Shown here piece after piece: positions 50,895-59,486 of a stretch of DNA of 64,000 nucleotides (its first letter is position 1; every line of letters starts with the position of its first letter). The stretch covers positions 8,974 to 72,973 of the forward strand of contig CAZMOK010000007.1 in NCBI GenBank assembly GCA_964567785.1, read 5' to 3'. This stretch comes from CAZMOK01 sp964567785. GTDB taxonomy: Bacteria > Bacteroidota > Bacteroidia > Bacteroidales > JAGOPY01. Position numbers and translations under genes: made by a program. Under the pieces are notes generated by a model that saw only the letters and a list, made by a program, of their open reading frames with translations, was not told the DNA's origin and searched no databases.

Positions 50895-51223
50895 AACAAA
50901 CTGATTTAATGCTAGATATGTATACGAGTTATGGTGAAATAAACTGGAACGAAATTAATAAAATCTATCCAGTATGTCTGTTCTATTGTTACAAAAATAA
51001 CACGTACGTTCTTATTTATAATGAGTTTAGATTCAATAGTTTATTATTGATATCGTTGATGCTCAAGAATATAGGAAAAGCCTTTGAACCTACGCTCAAA
51101 ACGAAAGTCTTAACCTGATTTTACTGAAGAAATTGGAAAACCGTATTTGTGTATTAAGCCGCCTTTATATATTTTTACCGAATAGATTTTGAAAAACAGA
51201 GTGTAAATTATAAAAGGCTTAAC
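50895..51223. other. 329-bp divergent region between nifJ and the DHODH-like gene
   Basis: AT-rich, without a convincing gene. It carries the operator at 50987-51002. On the minus strand TATTTTTG (50999-50992), inside the operator, matches TAnnTTTG and would give nifJ a leader of about 95 nt. No exact -7 box is seen for the plus-strand gene. Confidence 0.5.
50987..51002. promoter_or_regulatory. CRP-like operator upstream of nifJ
   Basis: TGTTACAAAAATAACA, a perfect 5+6+5 inverted repeat, the same 16 bases as at 18891-18906. Here a minus-strand -7 box (TATTTTTG) lies inside the palindrome. Binding would block nifJ transcription. Its extended form TTGTTA-N6-TAACAC also resembles a Rex site. 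Confidence 0.62.
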
Positions 51224-52237
51224 ATGGACCTGACAACAAATTACCTGGGTTTAAAACTCAAGAATCCCATAATAATTGGGGCGAGCAATCTCGTAACAGA
51301 TATAAATTTTGTTAAAAAGCTGGAAGAAGCAGGAGCTGCTGCCATTGTATATAAGTCACTTTTTGAGGAGCAGATCCAGCTCGAAAACCTTGAGCACCAT
51401 CAAAGTTCGGAAGATTATGGTGACCGTCATCCGGAAATGTCTTCTTCAATGCTTCCCAATATTGAGCATGCCGGTCCTGAAGAATTCCTGTTCAATTTCT
51501 CTAAACTTAAACAATCGATCAATATTCCTTTGATTGCCAGCGTTAACGCCGTTTACGACGATACCTGGTACGAGTATGCCAAAAAACTCGAAGATATTGG
51601 TGCCGATGCGCTTGAACTAAACTTTTATTCTGTACCCAGGGAATTCGATCTTGACGACAATTCCATATTGAAAGAACAGCTTGATACCCTTGAAGGGGTA
51701 AAAAAATCTGTTAAAATTCCCGTAAGCGTTAAATTAAGTGAGTTTTACACCAACCCCCTTTATTGCCTTGGTGAAATGGACAAGGCAGGTGTCAATGGAT
51801 TTGTGTTGTTCAATCGTTTGTTCCAGCCTGATATCGATCTGGATAATGAAAAGATGCATTATCCTTATATTCTGAGCAATGAACAGGACAACCGCTTACC
51901 CTTGAGATTTGCAGGCCTGCTCTACGATAATGTCAAAGCCAGTATTTGCAGCAATACCGGCATTTTAAACGGTAATGATGTAATAAAGATGATACTTGCA
52001 GGCGCCGATTGTGTCCAGACAGTAAGCACTATCTATAAGCATGGTCCGAAGCAGGTTACAAAAATGCTGGAAGACATTGAAGCATGGATGGATAAAAAGG
52101 GCTATTCCAAACTTGATGAGTTCAGGGGTAAGCTGTCGAGAAAAAATATAAAGGAGCCTTTCGCATACAGGAGGGCGCAATATGTTGACATCCTGATGAG
52201 GTCGGAGGAGATCTTCAAAAAATATCCCCTCATATAA
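51224..52237 (+). CDS. Dihydroorotate dehydrogenase-like flavoprotein
   Basis: A 337-residue TIM-barrel protein of the DHODH-like family. The N-terminus MDLTTNYLGLKLKNPIIIGASNL and the late SNTGILNGNDVIKMILAGADCVQTVSTIYKHG (FMN phosphate site) are clear. It differs from true PyrD in the middle, and in anaerobes such genes commonly sit beside PFOR, as here with nifJ. A role in pyrimidine synthesis is therefore not assured; an unknown FMN-dependent dehydrogenase is as likely. It is divergent from nifJ across the shared operator. Confidence 0.8.
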   Translation: MDLTTNYLGLKLKNPIIIGASNLVTDINFVKKLEEAGAAAIVYKSLFEEQIQLENLEHHQSSEDYGDRHPEMSSSMLPNIEHAGPEEFLFNFSKLKQSINIPLIASVNAVYDDTWYEYAKKLEDIGADALELNFYSVPREFDLDDNSILKEQLDTLEGVKKSVKIPVSVKLSEFYTNPLYCLGEMDKAGVNGFVLFNRLFQPDIDLDNEKMHYPYILSNEQDNRLPLRFAGLLYDNVKASICSNTGILNGNDVIKMILAGADCVQTVSTIYKHGPKQVTKMLEDIEAWMDKKGYSKLDEFRGKLSRKNIKEPFAYRRAQYVDILMRSEEIFKKYPLI

Positions 52238-52251
52238 TACATCTGCTTAAA

Positions 52252-55212
52252 CTAATTAACTGTTATCTCATCTGCAAAGATCCAGGCTCTGTTGCCTGCA
52301 CCTTTGTGCCATTCGGGACATACACCAATATTCTTGGCAACCACCTTTATATATCTTGAAGTAAGCCTCATGCGTGTCTTTAAATACTCGTGTATTACCG
52401 GTTCATTCATTCTTTCAGGCGATCTGTTCCTTATAATTGCAACTGTCTTGAAATCGTAAGGTTTTTGGGAGACTTCAAAGATCACTTCCTCGGGCTTGAA
52501 AATCCAGGAGTCCTGATCTTCGAGGAATGATGCCTTAATAGATTTGACCCTCTTTCTCTCGCCTAGGTCTATGATAACCTCCATATCTACGCCATAATAC
52601 CCCTGCCAGGCACCTGTTCTGAAATTATCTGTTCCCCTGATCATATCAACAAGGGCCAAATCTCCGCCACCCGTATACTGGCTGCTGTATGGATTTTTGA
52701 TCTGTATGGTATAATCATGTGGTAACCTGAAAAATTCCGCACTGATCACCTTACTTGGGATTTTACCTTGTAAGGTGGCGTAAGTATTGATCTTCACATC
52801 CCTGTTTATTGTGATAGAGTCGTTATATAAAGGAGAATACCTTCCCGGCATGGTTTTTCCCGTTGAATACCTGATGACCGCCGAATCGTTGATATGGTCG
52901 ATAGCAAATACCATTCTATCCCTGAATATCCTGTTATCAGTCCTGATGAAAGGAACAGGCGTAATCAGGTGATCATCGATAACTGAAACAGGCCTGTCTT
53001 CCGGATTGAATCCCCAGTTCCTGTTGGGGCGGGTTCCCATCAGGAATGTAAGCTTGCTGCCTCCCATGATATCTTCATGAAAGATGTAGCTTTTAGTATA
53101 CCCCTCACCGTCAAGCTCTGTATCAATTATATATTTGTTCTGACTGCTGGTGCCTTTTGCTTCCAGTACGAAATCTTCACCGTTTGGAAGGTGGATCGTT
53201 ACCTTATTAAACAAGGGACTTCCCAGGACATAATAATCCATCCCTGGTGTTACCGGGTAAAAACCCATAGAACTGAACACATACCAGGCCGACATCTGGC
53301 CGCAATCTTCATTTCCACAAAGCCCTGCCGGGCCTTCATGGTAAAGCTCATCCATAATCTGCCTGACAACCTTCTGTGTCTTGAAAGGCTCGCCGATAAA
53401 GGAATAAAGATAGGCCATGTGGTGACTGGGCTCGTTGCCGTGTGCATACTGTCCGATAAGTCCGGTAATATCGGCCTGCTGTCTGCCTGCAAGGTCGGGA
53501 GAAGAAGAAAACATTTCGTCGAGCTTCCTTTCAAAACCCTCATCACCTCCCATCAGATCGACCAGGCCTGAAATATCGTGGGGCACATAGAAAGTGTATT
53601 GCCATGTATTGGCCTCGGTAAGCATAAAATTGACCTCTGTCGGGTCAAATGGGTTTGTAAACGCACCGTTTTTCTTTCCCCTTATGAAACGTGTATCGGG
53701 ATCGAACAGATTTTTATAGTATTGAGCCCTTTGAAGGTATTCCCGGTAGCCGTCCTCATCTCCCAATGCTTTGGCCATAATGGCTATACACCAGTCATCA
53801 TATGCGTATTCAAGGGTTTTCGAAACTGATTCCCCTTCAACATCTGCGGGTATATAACCATATTTCCTGTAAGCGTTGAGTCCGAAATGATCCTGGCCGG
53901 CGCTTTTTTTCATGGCCTCGTATGCCTTTTCCACATCAAAATCATCTATACCTTTAATATATGCATCGGTAATAACTGGTATGGAATGATAACCGATCAT
54001 GCAGTTTGTTTCATTTGCAGCCAGTTCCCACACAGGTAAAAGCCCTCCCTTATCATATATATCCAGCATTGTCTTAATGAAATCCAGGTCCCTTTCAGGC
54101 TGCAGAACGGTGTAGAGGGGATGGGCAGCCCTGTATGTATCCCAAAGTGAGAATACGGTATATATTTCATGACCGGGGTCTTCATGCACCTCAAGGTCAT
54201 GTCCCCTGTATCTACCATCCACATCGTTATACAGGTTGGGAGCAAGGAATGAATGATAAAGGGCGGTATAGAAGACGGTTTTCAGGTCATCCCGATCATC
54301 TTCAATTTCTATTACCGATAGCTCATCTTCCCATACTCTCAGGGCATTTCTCTTTATTTTGTCAAAATTCCATCCGGGCATTTCCTCATCAATGTTTCTG
54401 GCAGCCCCTTCTTTGCTCACAGCGGATATACCAACTTTAACCAACACTTCATCGTCGCTGTCCTCATTGTAGCTCACCCAACTCTTGACTGAGGTACCGG
54501 AAGCCTTCATCAGGCCAGGTATGACCGAATCATTCACAATGACCCCTGATTCAACAAAAGGTTCTGAGAAAATGGCGTGAAAGAAGACATACTGGTCATC
54601 CGACCATCCGTCTGTTCTCCTCATTCCATTGATCTCCCGGTCGTTCAGTATTTCAACTTCCAGATCTATTATTCTGTCGCTGGTTATCGATTCCACAAGA
54701 TCAATTAAAATGTATTTTTTCCGGCCTTCAGGAAATTCGTATTTATGGAGGCCAACCCTTTCAGTGACAGTGAATGAGGCATGTATCCCATAATCTTTAA
54801 GCATTACCGAATAATATCCCGGTTGGGAACTTTCATCATCATGACTGAACCGTGATCTGTATCCTGTCCCGGGATTTGATTCATCCCCGGGGTTCCACAG
54901 CAAATTGCCTGTCATTGGCATGATTCGTATGTCACCGTAATCCCCGACACCTGTGCCGCTAAGGTGCGTGTGAGAAAACCCCATTATAGTGCTGTCGGAG
55001 TAATGATACCCTGAACAACCGTCCCAACTGTCCTTTCGGGTATCAGGGCTGAGCTGTACCATTCCAAAAGGCATGGTGGCTCCTGGGTATGTATGACCAT
55101 GACCGTCGGTACCGATGAATGTATTCACATAGCCAGTTATCTTTCCACTTTCACTACCCCCGCATGATGAAAATACTACTCCTAATATAATAAGGTATAA
55201 GACGTTTTTCAT
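52252..55212 (-). CDS. GH92 alpha-mannosidase lipoprotein
   Basis: A 986-residue calcium-dependent exo-alpha-mannosidase of family GH92. Lipobox VFSSC (Cys17) places it in the envelope. Family marks: VNTFIGTDGHGHTYPGATMPFGMVQLSPD at the start, HTHLSGTG, SLWDTYRAAHPL, HGNEPSHHMAYLY, and GNEDCGQMSAWYVFS (about 635-650). After the (alpha/alpha)6 domain there is a chitobiase-like strand segment and a C-terminal F5/8-type carbohydrate-binding module (about 840-986). GH92 enzymes trim mannose from N-glycans. It is the third gene of a unit with a glycosylasparaginase and a sugar transporter. Confidence 0.94.
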   Translation of the reverse strand: MKNVLYLIILGVVFSSCGGSESGKITGYVNTFIGTDGHGHTYPGATMPFGMVQLSPDTRKDSWDGCSGYHYSDSTIMGFSHTHLSGTGVGDYGDIRIMPMTGNLLWNPGDESNPGTGYRSRFSHDDESSQPGYYSVMLKDYGIHASFTVTERVGLHKYEFPEGRKKYILIDLVESITSDRIIDLEVEILNDREINGMRRTDGWSDDQYVFFHAIFSEPFVESGVIVNDSVIPGLMKASGTSVKSWVSYNEDSDDEVLVKVGISAVSKEGAARNIDEEMPGWNFDKIKRNALRVWEDELSVIEIEDDRDDLKTVFYTALYHSFLAPNLYNDVDGRYRGHDLEVHEDPGHEIYTVFSLWDTYRAAHPLYTVLQPERDLDFIKTMLDIYDKGGLLPVWELAANETNCMIGYHSIPVITDAYIKGIDDFDVEKAYEAMKKSAGQDHFGLNAYRKYGYIPADVEGESVSKTLEYAYDDWCIAIMAKALGDEDGYREYLQRAQYYKNLFDPDTRFIRGKKNGAFTNPFDPTEVNFMLTEANTWQYTFYVPHDISGLVDLMGGDEGFERKLDEMFSSSPDLAGRQQADITGLIGQYAHGNEPSHHMAYLYSFIGEPFKTQKVVRQIMDELYHEGPAGLCGNEDCGQMSAWYVFSSMGFYPVTPGMDYYVLGSPLFNKVTIHLPNGEDFVLEAKGTSSQNKYIIDTELDGEGYTKSYIFHEDIMGGSKLTFLMGTRPNRNWGFNPEDRPVSVIDDHLITPVPFIRTDNRIFRDRMVFAIDHINDSAVIRYSTGKTMPGRYSPLYNDSITINRDVKINTYATLQGKIPSKVISAEFFRLPHDYTIQIKNPYSSQYTGGGDLALVDMIRGTDNFRTGAWQGYYGVDMEVIIDLGERKRVKSIKASFLEDQDSWIFKPEEVIFEVSQKPYDFKTVAIIRNRSPERMNEPVIHEYLKTRMRLTSRYIKVVAKNIGVCPEWHKGAGNRAWIFADEITVN

Positions 55213-55214
55213 TC

Positions 55215-56204
55215 CTAAGTTTTTATGAAGTGATCAGAATCAAGCAGGTTATTGCCACTTCGGTTCATAAACGCATAATTGAACCCCTTATGGATCGAGT
55301 ATGCTCCATGGCTTCCCGACTTATCAACTGCGAGGTACCCCACCTGGTATTTCCTGTAATCGGGCAGCTTGTCGGTAATCCTTTTTACTGCAGCCTCACA
55401 GGCCTCCTGTGGCAGCATTCCCCGGCGCATGAATTCAACGATCAGGAATGACCCAAGAGTTTTCATAACAAGTTCACCAAGGCCGGTGGCAACAGCGCCG
55501 CCAACTTCATTATCCACGTACATTCCCGCACCGATAATTGGCGAGTCTCCTACCCTGCCGTGATACTTGTACGCTGCACCGCTGGTGGTGCAGCTTCCAG
55601 CAATATTACCGGAGCTGTCGATAGCAAGCATACCGATCGTATCGTGATTTTCAACATTTATGACCGGTTTATACCGGCTTTCTTTTTTCCATTGCTCCCA
55701 TTCCTTGAGTGATTGTTCAGTTAACAGATCCTGGTGTTTAAACCCTTGTTCCAGGGCAAACTGGTAAGCACCTTCACCGGAGAGCATTACATGAGGTGTT
55801 TCCTCCATTACTTTCCGGGCAACAGACACTGCATTTTTGATATTCTGAAGAAAGCTCACTGATCCGGCATTTCCAAGGTGATCCATTATACAGGCATCAA
55901 GGGTCACTTTGCCATCCCTGTCGGGCAGCCCTCCCAATCCAACGCTCATATTGTCAGGATCATCCTCTATGATACCCACTCCGGCCTCTGCTGCATCAAG
56001 TGCTTTTCCGCCTTTACCGAGGATCTTCCAGGCTTCATCATTGGCAGGTATGCCACTGTTCCAGGTAGAAATAACGGCAGGTATTCCTGAAGATCCTGAT
56101 TGGGATATTCTTAAATAAGGCGAAGAAAAACCTGCCAGGGGCAGTGCCAGGCTTCCTGCACCTGCCGCCAGCGATCTCGCAATGAAATTCCTTCTATTGA
56201 TCAT
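55215..56204 (-). CDS. N4-(beta-N-acetylglucosaminyl)-L-asparaginase (glycosylasparaginase)
   Basis: A 329-residue Ntn-hydrolase precursor that splits the GlcNAc-Asn bond of N-glycoproteins. Self-cleavage is expected before Thr189 in NHDTIGMLAID. Substrate motifs RVGDSPIIGAGMYVDN and GAVATGLGE are complete. A Tat-type signal (NRRNFIARSLAAGAGSLAL) exports it. It starts within the end of the MFS gene (4-nt overlap) and ends 2 nt before GH92. With the mannosidase it forms a short N-glycan breakdown route. Confidence 0.93.
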   Translation of the reverse strand: MINRRNFIARSLAAGAGSLALPLAGFSSPYLRISQSGSSGIPAVISTWNSGIPANDEAWKILGKGGKALDAAEAGVGIIEDDPDNMSVGLGGLPDRDGKVTLDACIMDHLGNAGSVSFLQNIKNAVSVARKVMEETPHVMLSGEGAYQFALEQGFKHQDLLTEQSLKEWEQWKKESRYKPVINVENHDTIGMLAIDSSGNIAGSCTTSGAAYKYHGRVGDSPIIGAGMYVDNEVGGAVATGLGELVMKTLGSFLIVEFMRRGMLPQEACEAAVKRITDKLPDYRKYQVGYLAVDKSGSHGAYSIHKGFNYAFMNRSGNNLLDSDHFIKT

Positions 56205-57595
56205 GATTGAGCATTTTTCAAAGTGCCTATAATTCTTTTCTTATAGCCTGCTATACCATAAAATGCAAGGTAGGCAAAGGCAAAAAGTGGAACGGTAAAA
56301 GATGCATGGACACCATAGCTGTCGGCCACTGCACCCTGGATTACCGGTATGATAGCGCCTCCGAGAATAGCCATAACCAGAAGGGAGGATCCCTGGCTTT
56401 TAAATTTTCCCAGGCCTTCGATGGCAAGAGTGAAGATATTGGACCACATGATAGAGTTAAAGAGGCCTATACCTATTACAGACCACATAGCTGTTTTCCC
56501 TTCTGAGCTGAGGGTAATAACCAGCAGGGAAATATTGATGAGGGAAAACAGGAAGAGGGTCCTGTGGGGCAATGACCTTCCGAGGAAAAAGGCCGCAAGG
56601 TTAACTATGAGAAAAACACTGTATATTAAAGCGATGTGTATTCCATTGGTGTACCAGATAACCAGGAACGCTGCCAAAGGTATAGCTAACATCAGGAAAT
56701 ACTTCAACCCTTTTTTCGAAAAATCAGCCAGTGAAACAGCACCCAGAAATCTTCCTATCATCAGTCCGCCCCAGTAAAAAGAAACATAGGTGCTTGCCTC
56801 GGCCTCTCCGAATCCCGCTATATTTTCAAGCCCAAGATAACTGATCAATATACTCCCTATGCTCACCTCGGCACCTACATACATGAAGATCGCTATGATT
56901 CCAAGAGTAAGATTAGAGTATTTCAGAGCTCCTGCCGACCGTTGGATATTAACCGGACTTGTCAGGCGGGGCAGGTGGCTGAACCTTATAAATACAGCCA
57001 GCAGCAGAAAAATAATAGAGAAGACCAGGTAAGGCATTTTCACCGCATCGGCACTGCCTTCGGGGCCAATAAAGAATTTAAATATAAGGTATCCTCCTAT
57101 CAGCGGACTTATGGTTGTTCCAAGCGAATTGAATCCCTGGGCAAGGTTAAGCCGGCTGGAAGCTGACTTTTCAGAACCGAGTATTGCCACATAAGGGTTG
57201 GCTGCTATCTGTAGAATTGTAAAGCCTAGTGCCATTATAAAAAGGGCCGTCAGAAAAAAACCATACATTTTATAATTGGCTGCAGGAATGAAAAGGGCGC
57301 TGCCAAATGCAGAGATGAGCAGACCTATCAATATCCCGTTCTTATATCCAATTCTCATTATTGGGTCGCCGGCTGTGGCAGAGATAATGAAATAGGCTAA
57401 TGATCCTACGAAATATGCACCGAAGAAAGAGAACTGTACCATCATGGCCCTGGCATAGTTCAGTTCAAATACTCCTTTTAAGTAAGGTATGAGGATATCA
57501 TTGAGAACTGTCATGAAACCCCACATAAAGAACAACCCGACTACAACAAGAAAGGCTGAGGTATAAGTTGGCTTATCCTGCATATTGCTATTCAT
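56201..57595 (-). CDS. Sugar MFS transporter (FucP/GluP-type)
   Basis: A 464-residue, twelve-helix major facilitator of the fucose/glucose-galactose:H+ symporter family. FFMWGFMTVLNDILIPYLKGVFELNYARAMMVQFSFFGAYF is the family's first helix pair, and YVGAEVSIGS opens the second half. The ATG at 57595 (MNSNMQDKPTYTS) is chosen; an upstream in-frame ATG at 57706 would read through a terminator-like hairpin. It probably imports GlcNAc or mannose released by the two downstream enzymes. Confidence 0.9.
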   Translation of the reverse strand: MNSNMQDKPTYTSAFLVVVGLFFMWGFMTVLNDILIPYLKGVFELNYARAMMVQFSFFGAYFVGSLAYFIISATAGDPIMRIGYKNGILIGLLISAFGSALFIPAANYKMYGFFLTALFIMALGFTILQIAANPYVAILGSEKSASSRLNLAQGFNSLGTTISPLIGGYLIFKFFIGPEGSADAVKMPYLVFSIIFLLLAVFIRFSHLPRLTSPVNIQRSAGALKYSNLTLGIIAIFMYVGAEVSIGSILISYLGLENIAGFGEAEASTYVSFYWGGLMIGRFLGAVSLADFSKKGLKYFLMLAIPLAAFLVIWYTNGIHIALIYSVFLIVNLAAFFLGRSLPHRTLFLFSLINISLLVITLSSEGKTAMWSVIGIGLFNSIMWSNIFTLAIEGLGKFKSQGSSLLVMAILGGAIIPVIQGAVADSYGVHASFTVPLFAFAYLAFYGIAGYKKRIIGTLKNAQS

Positions 57596-57610
57596 ACAGG
57601 TGCCTAAGGT

Positions 57611-57643
57611 AAAAAAAATCCTCACCGGGCAAATGCCGTGAGG
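57611..57643 (-). terminator. Terminator-like hairpin just before the MFS gene, possible attenuator
   Basis: On the minus strand CCTCAC (57643-57638) pairs with GTGAGG (57625-57620), extended by two G-C pairs past a bulge, followed by eight T (57618-57611). It ends only about 15 nt before the MFS start codon, so no promoter fits between, and the operon must be transcribed through it. Confidence 0.6.
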
Positions 57644-57681
57644 AAAATAAATGTGAATAGCAAATAAAACAGGACTTACAT

Positions 57682-57711
57682 AAAAAAATAAAGAGTGCTT
57701 TCGCACTCTTT
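57682..57711 (-). terminator. Intrinsic terminator of the sigma/anti-sigma unit
   Basis: AAAGAGTGC (57690-57698) pairs perfectly with GCACTCTTT (57703-57711), loop of 4 nt, followed on the minus strand by TATTTTTTT. It lies 68 nt past the stop at 57779. Confidence 0.85.
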
Positions 57712-57778
57712 ACTTTAAACCCAAAATCATGAAAAAACAAATAAATTATTTCTTCAACCTATAGTTAATCAGATATTA

Positions 57779-58588
57779 TCAAAAAGGTAATACAAAAAAT
57801 AAAATTTTATTTAAAAAATTTGTATCGCCACTGTTTTTAGCCATTTTCTGAAGTATGCTTATGGCATCCTTGTTAAAATCGTGGCCTTCATTTTCAGCGA
57901 TCATCTCGAATTGTTCCCTGGCTTTTTCGTTTTTATCGGTAACCAGGTAACTTAGGCCGAGGTACCATTCGGCATTATCCTTATAGAGGGTACTCCCTTC
58001 TTTGACTATATCTCTGAAGAGGCTTATCGACTCGGAATAATCCTTGATTTCCATATTTGAAATACCGGAATAGTACTTCAGGGCAATATTGTCAGGATCA
58101 TTCTTCATCAATTCGGTGAAGAGTAAAGAGGCTTTTGTAAAATTCTTGTTCTGGAACTGCAGCAGGGCTTCTACAACATTTGCACCGCTTGTCCTGGTAA
58201 TACTGATGGATTCGCCAGAATCGTAGTACATGGCATACAGCTTCTCATTTGAATACCCTGAAGGTTTGAGAAGAAGTATGGAACCGGCGACTATCAGCAA
58301 TACAATAACCGATGCAGCTGCATACCAGTACTTTCTCGTGAGTGGCCTGATAACGCCTTTTCTGGATCGATCTTTCTTGAAATCCTCCTGGGCTTCGATC
58401 AATGTAGCCCTGAAATCCAGTACTTCAGTATCTTTTAGTGCATCATTCAAATCTTTTTCCAATTTGAACTCAAAAGCCAGCCCGGGATTTGAATCCATTT
58501 CCGATTCAAGATCCCTCATGGCAATTTCATCGAGTTCTCCTTCGAAGTAATGTTCGATCCTTTCTGAATACCTTAATTGTTCGTTCAT
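57779..58588 (-). CDS. Probable anti-sigma factor with membrane helix and TPR repeats
   Basis: A 269-residue protein. The cytoplasmic N-terminus (1-85) is acidic and helical, with the HYFEGELDEIAMRDLESEMDSNP pattern seen in Bacteroidota anti-sigma proteins that lack a zinc site. One membrane helix (about 88-107) leads to TPR repeats outside (about 130-255). The gene begins inside the end of the ECF sigma gene (4-nt overlap). It likely holds the sigma factor at the membrane until an envelope signal is sensed by the TPR part (inference). Confidence 0.75.
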   Translation of the reverse strand: MNEQLRYSERIEHYFEGELDEIAMRDLESEMDSNPGLAFEFKLEKDLNDALKDTEVLDFRATLIEAQEDFKKDRSRKGVIRPLTRKYWYAAASVIVLLIVAGSILLLKPSGYSNEKLYAMYYDSGESISITRTSGANVVEALLQFQNKNFTKASLLFTELMKNDPDNIALKYYSGISNMEIKDYSESISLFRDIVKEGSTLYKDNAEWYLGLSYLVTDKNEKAREQFEMIAENEGHDFNKDAISILQKMAKNSGDTNFLNKILFFVLPF

Positions 58589-59160
58589 TCTTCCATTAAT
58601 TTTTTAAACCTGGGGTCGTTTATAATCTGTTGCTTTAATTTCTCTTTACACATGAACTTACGAGTCTTGGCGTATTTTTCACTTTTAAAACCCATCAGAT
58701 CAGCGATCTCCTTCAAGGGCACCTTCTGCAGGAACAACTTCAGCACTTTCTGGCAATCCTCACCGAGCTCGAGAAAGTGTTGTTGAAACAACTTATATTT
58801 CTCGTTCTCATTATCGGTGAATTCAAACTGGATGGTATCCTGCAGTTCATTCAGATTTTCCAGTTCCAGGAACTCACTGCTGAAAGCTTTTTTATCAAGC
58901 CTCTGAAGCCAAAGGTTCCTGCACACCGAGTACAAATACGTTTTAAAAGAACTTGTAAGTATCAGGTCATCCGACCTTACCTTTTTAAAAATGATTACTA
59001 AAGCATCCTGGAAGACATCCTCGGCATCTATCTCGCTCCCTGAATTAGTTGTGATCAGATACTTGATAGTAGGAAAAAACTCCTTGTATACATAGTTAAC
59101 TACACTTCTATCCTGGACCTTGAGGCCACTGAGGATATCTTCATCGCTGTAGTATATCAT
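58585..59160 (-). CDS. ECF-type RNA polymerase sigma factor
   Basis: A 191-residue sigma factor of the sigma-70 ECF class. Region 2 (about 20-90) has NYVYKEFFPTIKYLI, DAEDVFQDALVIIFKKV and FKTYLYSVCRNLWLQRL. Region 4 (about 125-180) has LGEDCQKVLKLFLQKVPLKEIADLMGFKSEKYAKTRKFMCKEKL. It is paired with the TPR anti-sigma gene downstream. The divergent T9SS protein gene and the CHAT gene next to it are plausible targets, though the promoter at 59272-59303 is of the housekeeping form. Confidence 0.9.
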   Translation of the reverse strand: MIYYSDEDILSGLKVQDRSVVNYVYKEFFPTIKYLITTNSGSEIDAEDVFQDALVIIFKKVRSDDLILTSSFKTYLYSVCRNLWLQRLDKKAFSSEFLELENLNELQDTIQFEFTDNENEKYKLFQQHFLELGEDCQKVLKLFLQKVPLKEIADLMGFKSEKYAKTRKFMCKEKLKQQIINDPRFKKLMEE

Positions 59161-59486
59161 TTAGTACTGAATTTTATCAGATTTTGCCAAAAAGGTAATA
59201 CGGTTATAAGCAGATTGTTAAAAAAATTACAACCAGACTCCCCGGGCTTTGGAAACAAAAATATGATTTTCTTTGATCTTGGAATGTTTCTGTATTATTT
59301 TTGTAGTTGAACATTGTATCTTTTCTATCGAATAAGCGTACATATTTTCATAAAATTTTTAAAAAAAATTGAAAAAAATTTGAAAAAACGTATAACCTTC
59401 CATGATTTTCTGTGATAAATGGACATAAATAAGGTATCCATTTGATACTATAGACAATCATCGAGCACCGCAAAAATTTTTTAATC
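59161..59486. other. 326-bp divergent region with very A-rich leader
   Basis: It contains the promoter for the plus-strand gene, then a leader with long A runs (59340-59390) and a short hairpin GGTATC/GATACT near 59430. No small gene is evident. Confidence 0.5.
59272..59303 (+). promoter_or_regulatory. Complete Bacteroidota promoter (-33 and -7)
   Basis: TTTG (59272-59275), 20-nt spacer, TATTTTTG (59296-59303): the best match to the TTTG-N19-21-TAnnTTTG consensus in the window. Transcription would start near 59310, giving a leader of about 175 nt. Confidence 0.7.

Noticed and set aside
50909..51118. 69-codon open frame in the nifJ/DHODH-like gap
   Set aside because: It runs across the operator and the nifJ promoter, has no ribosome site, and its composition reflects AT-rich non-coding DNA.
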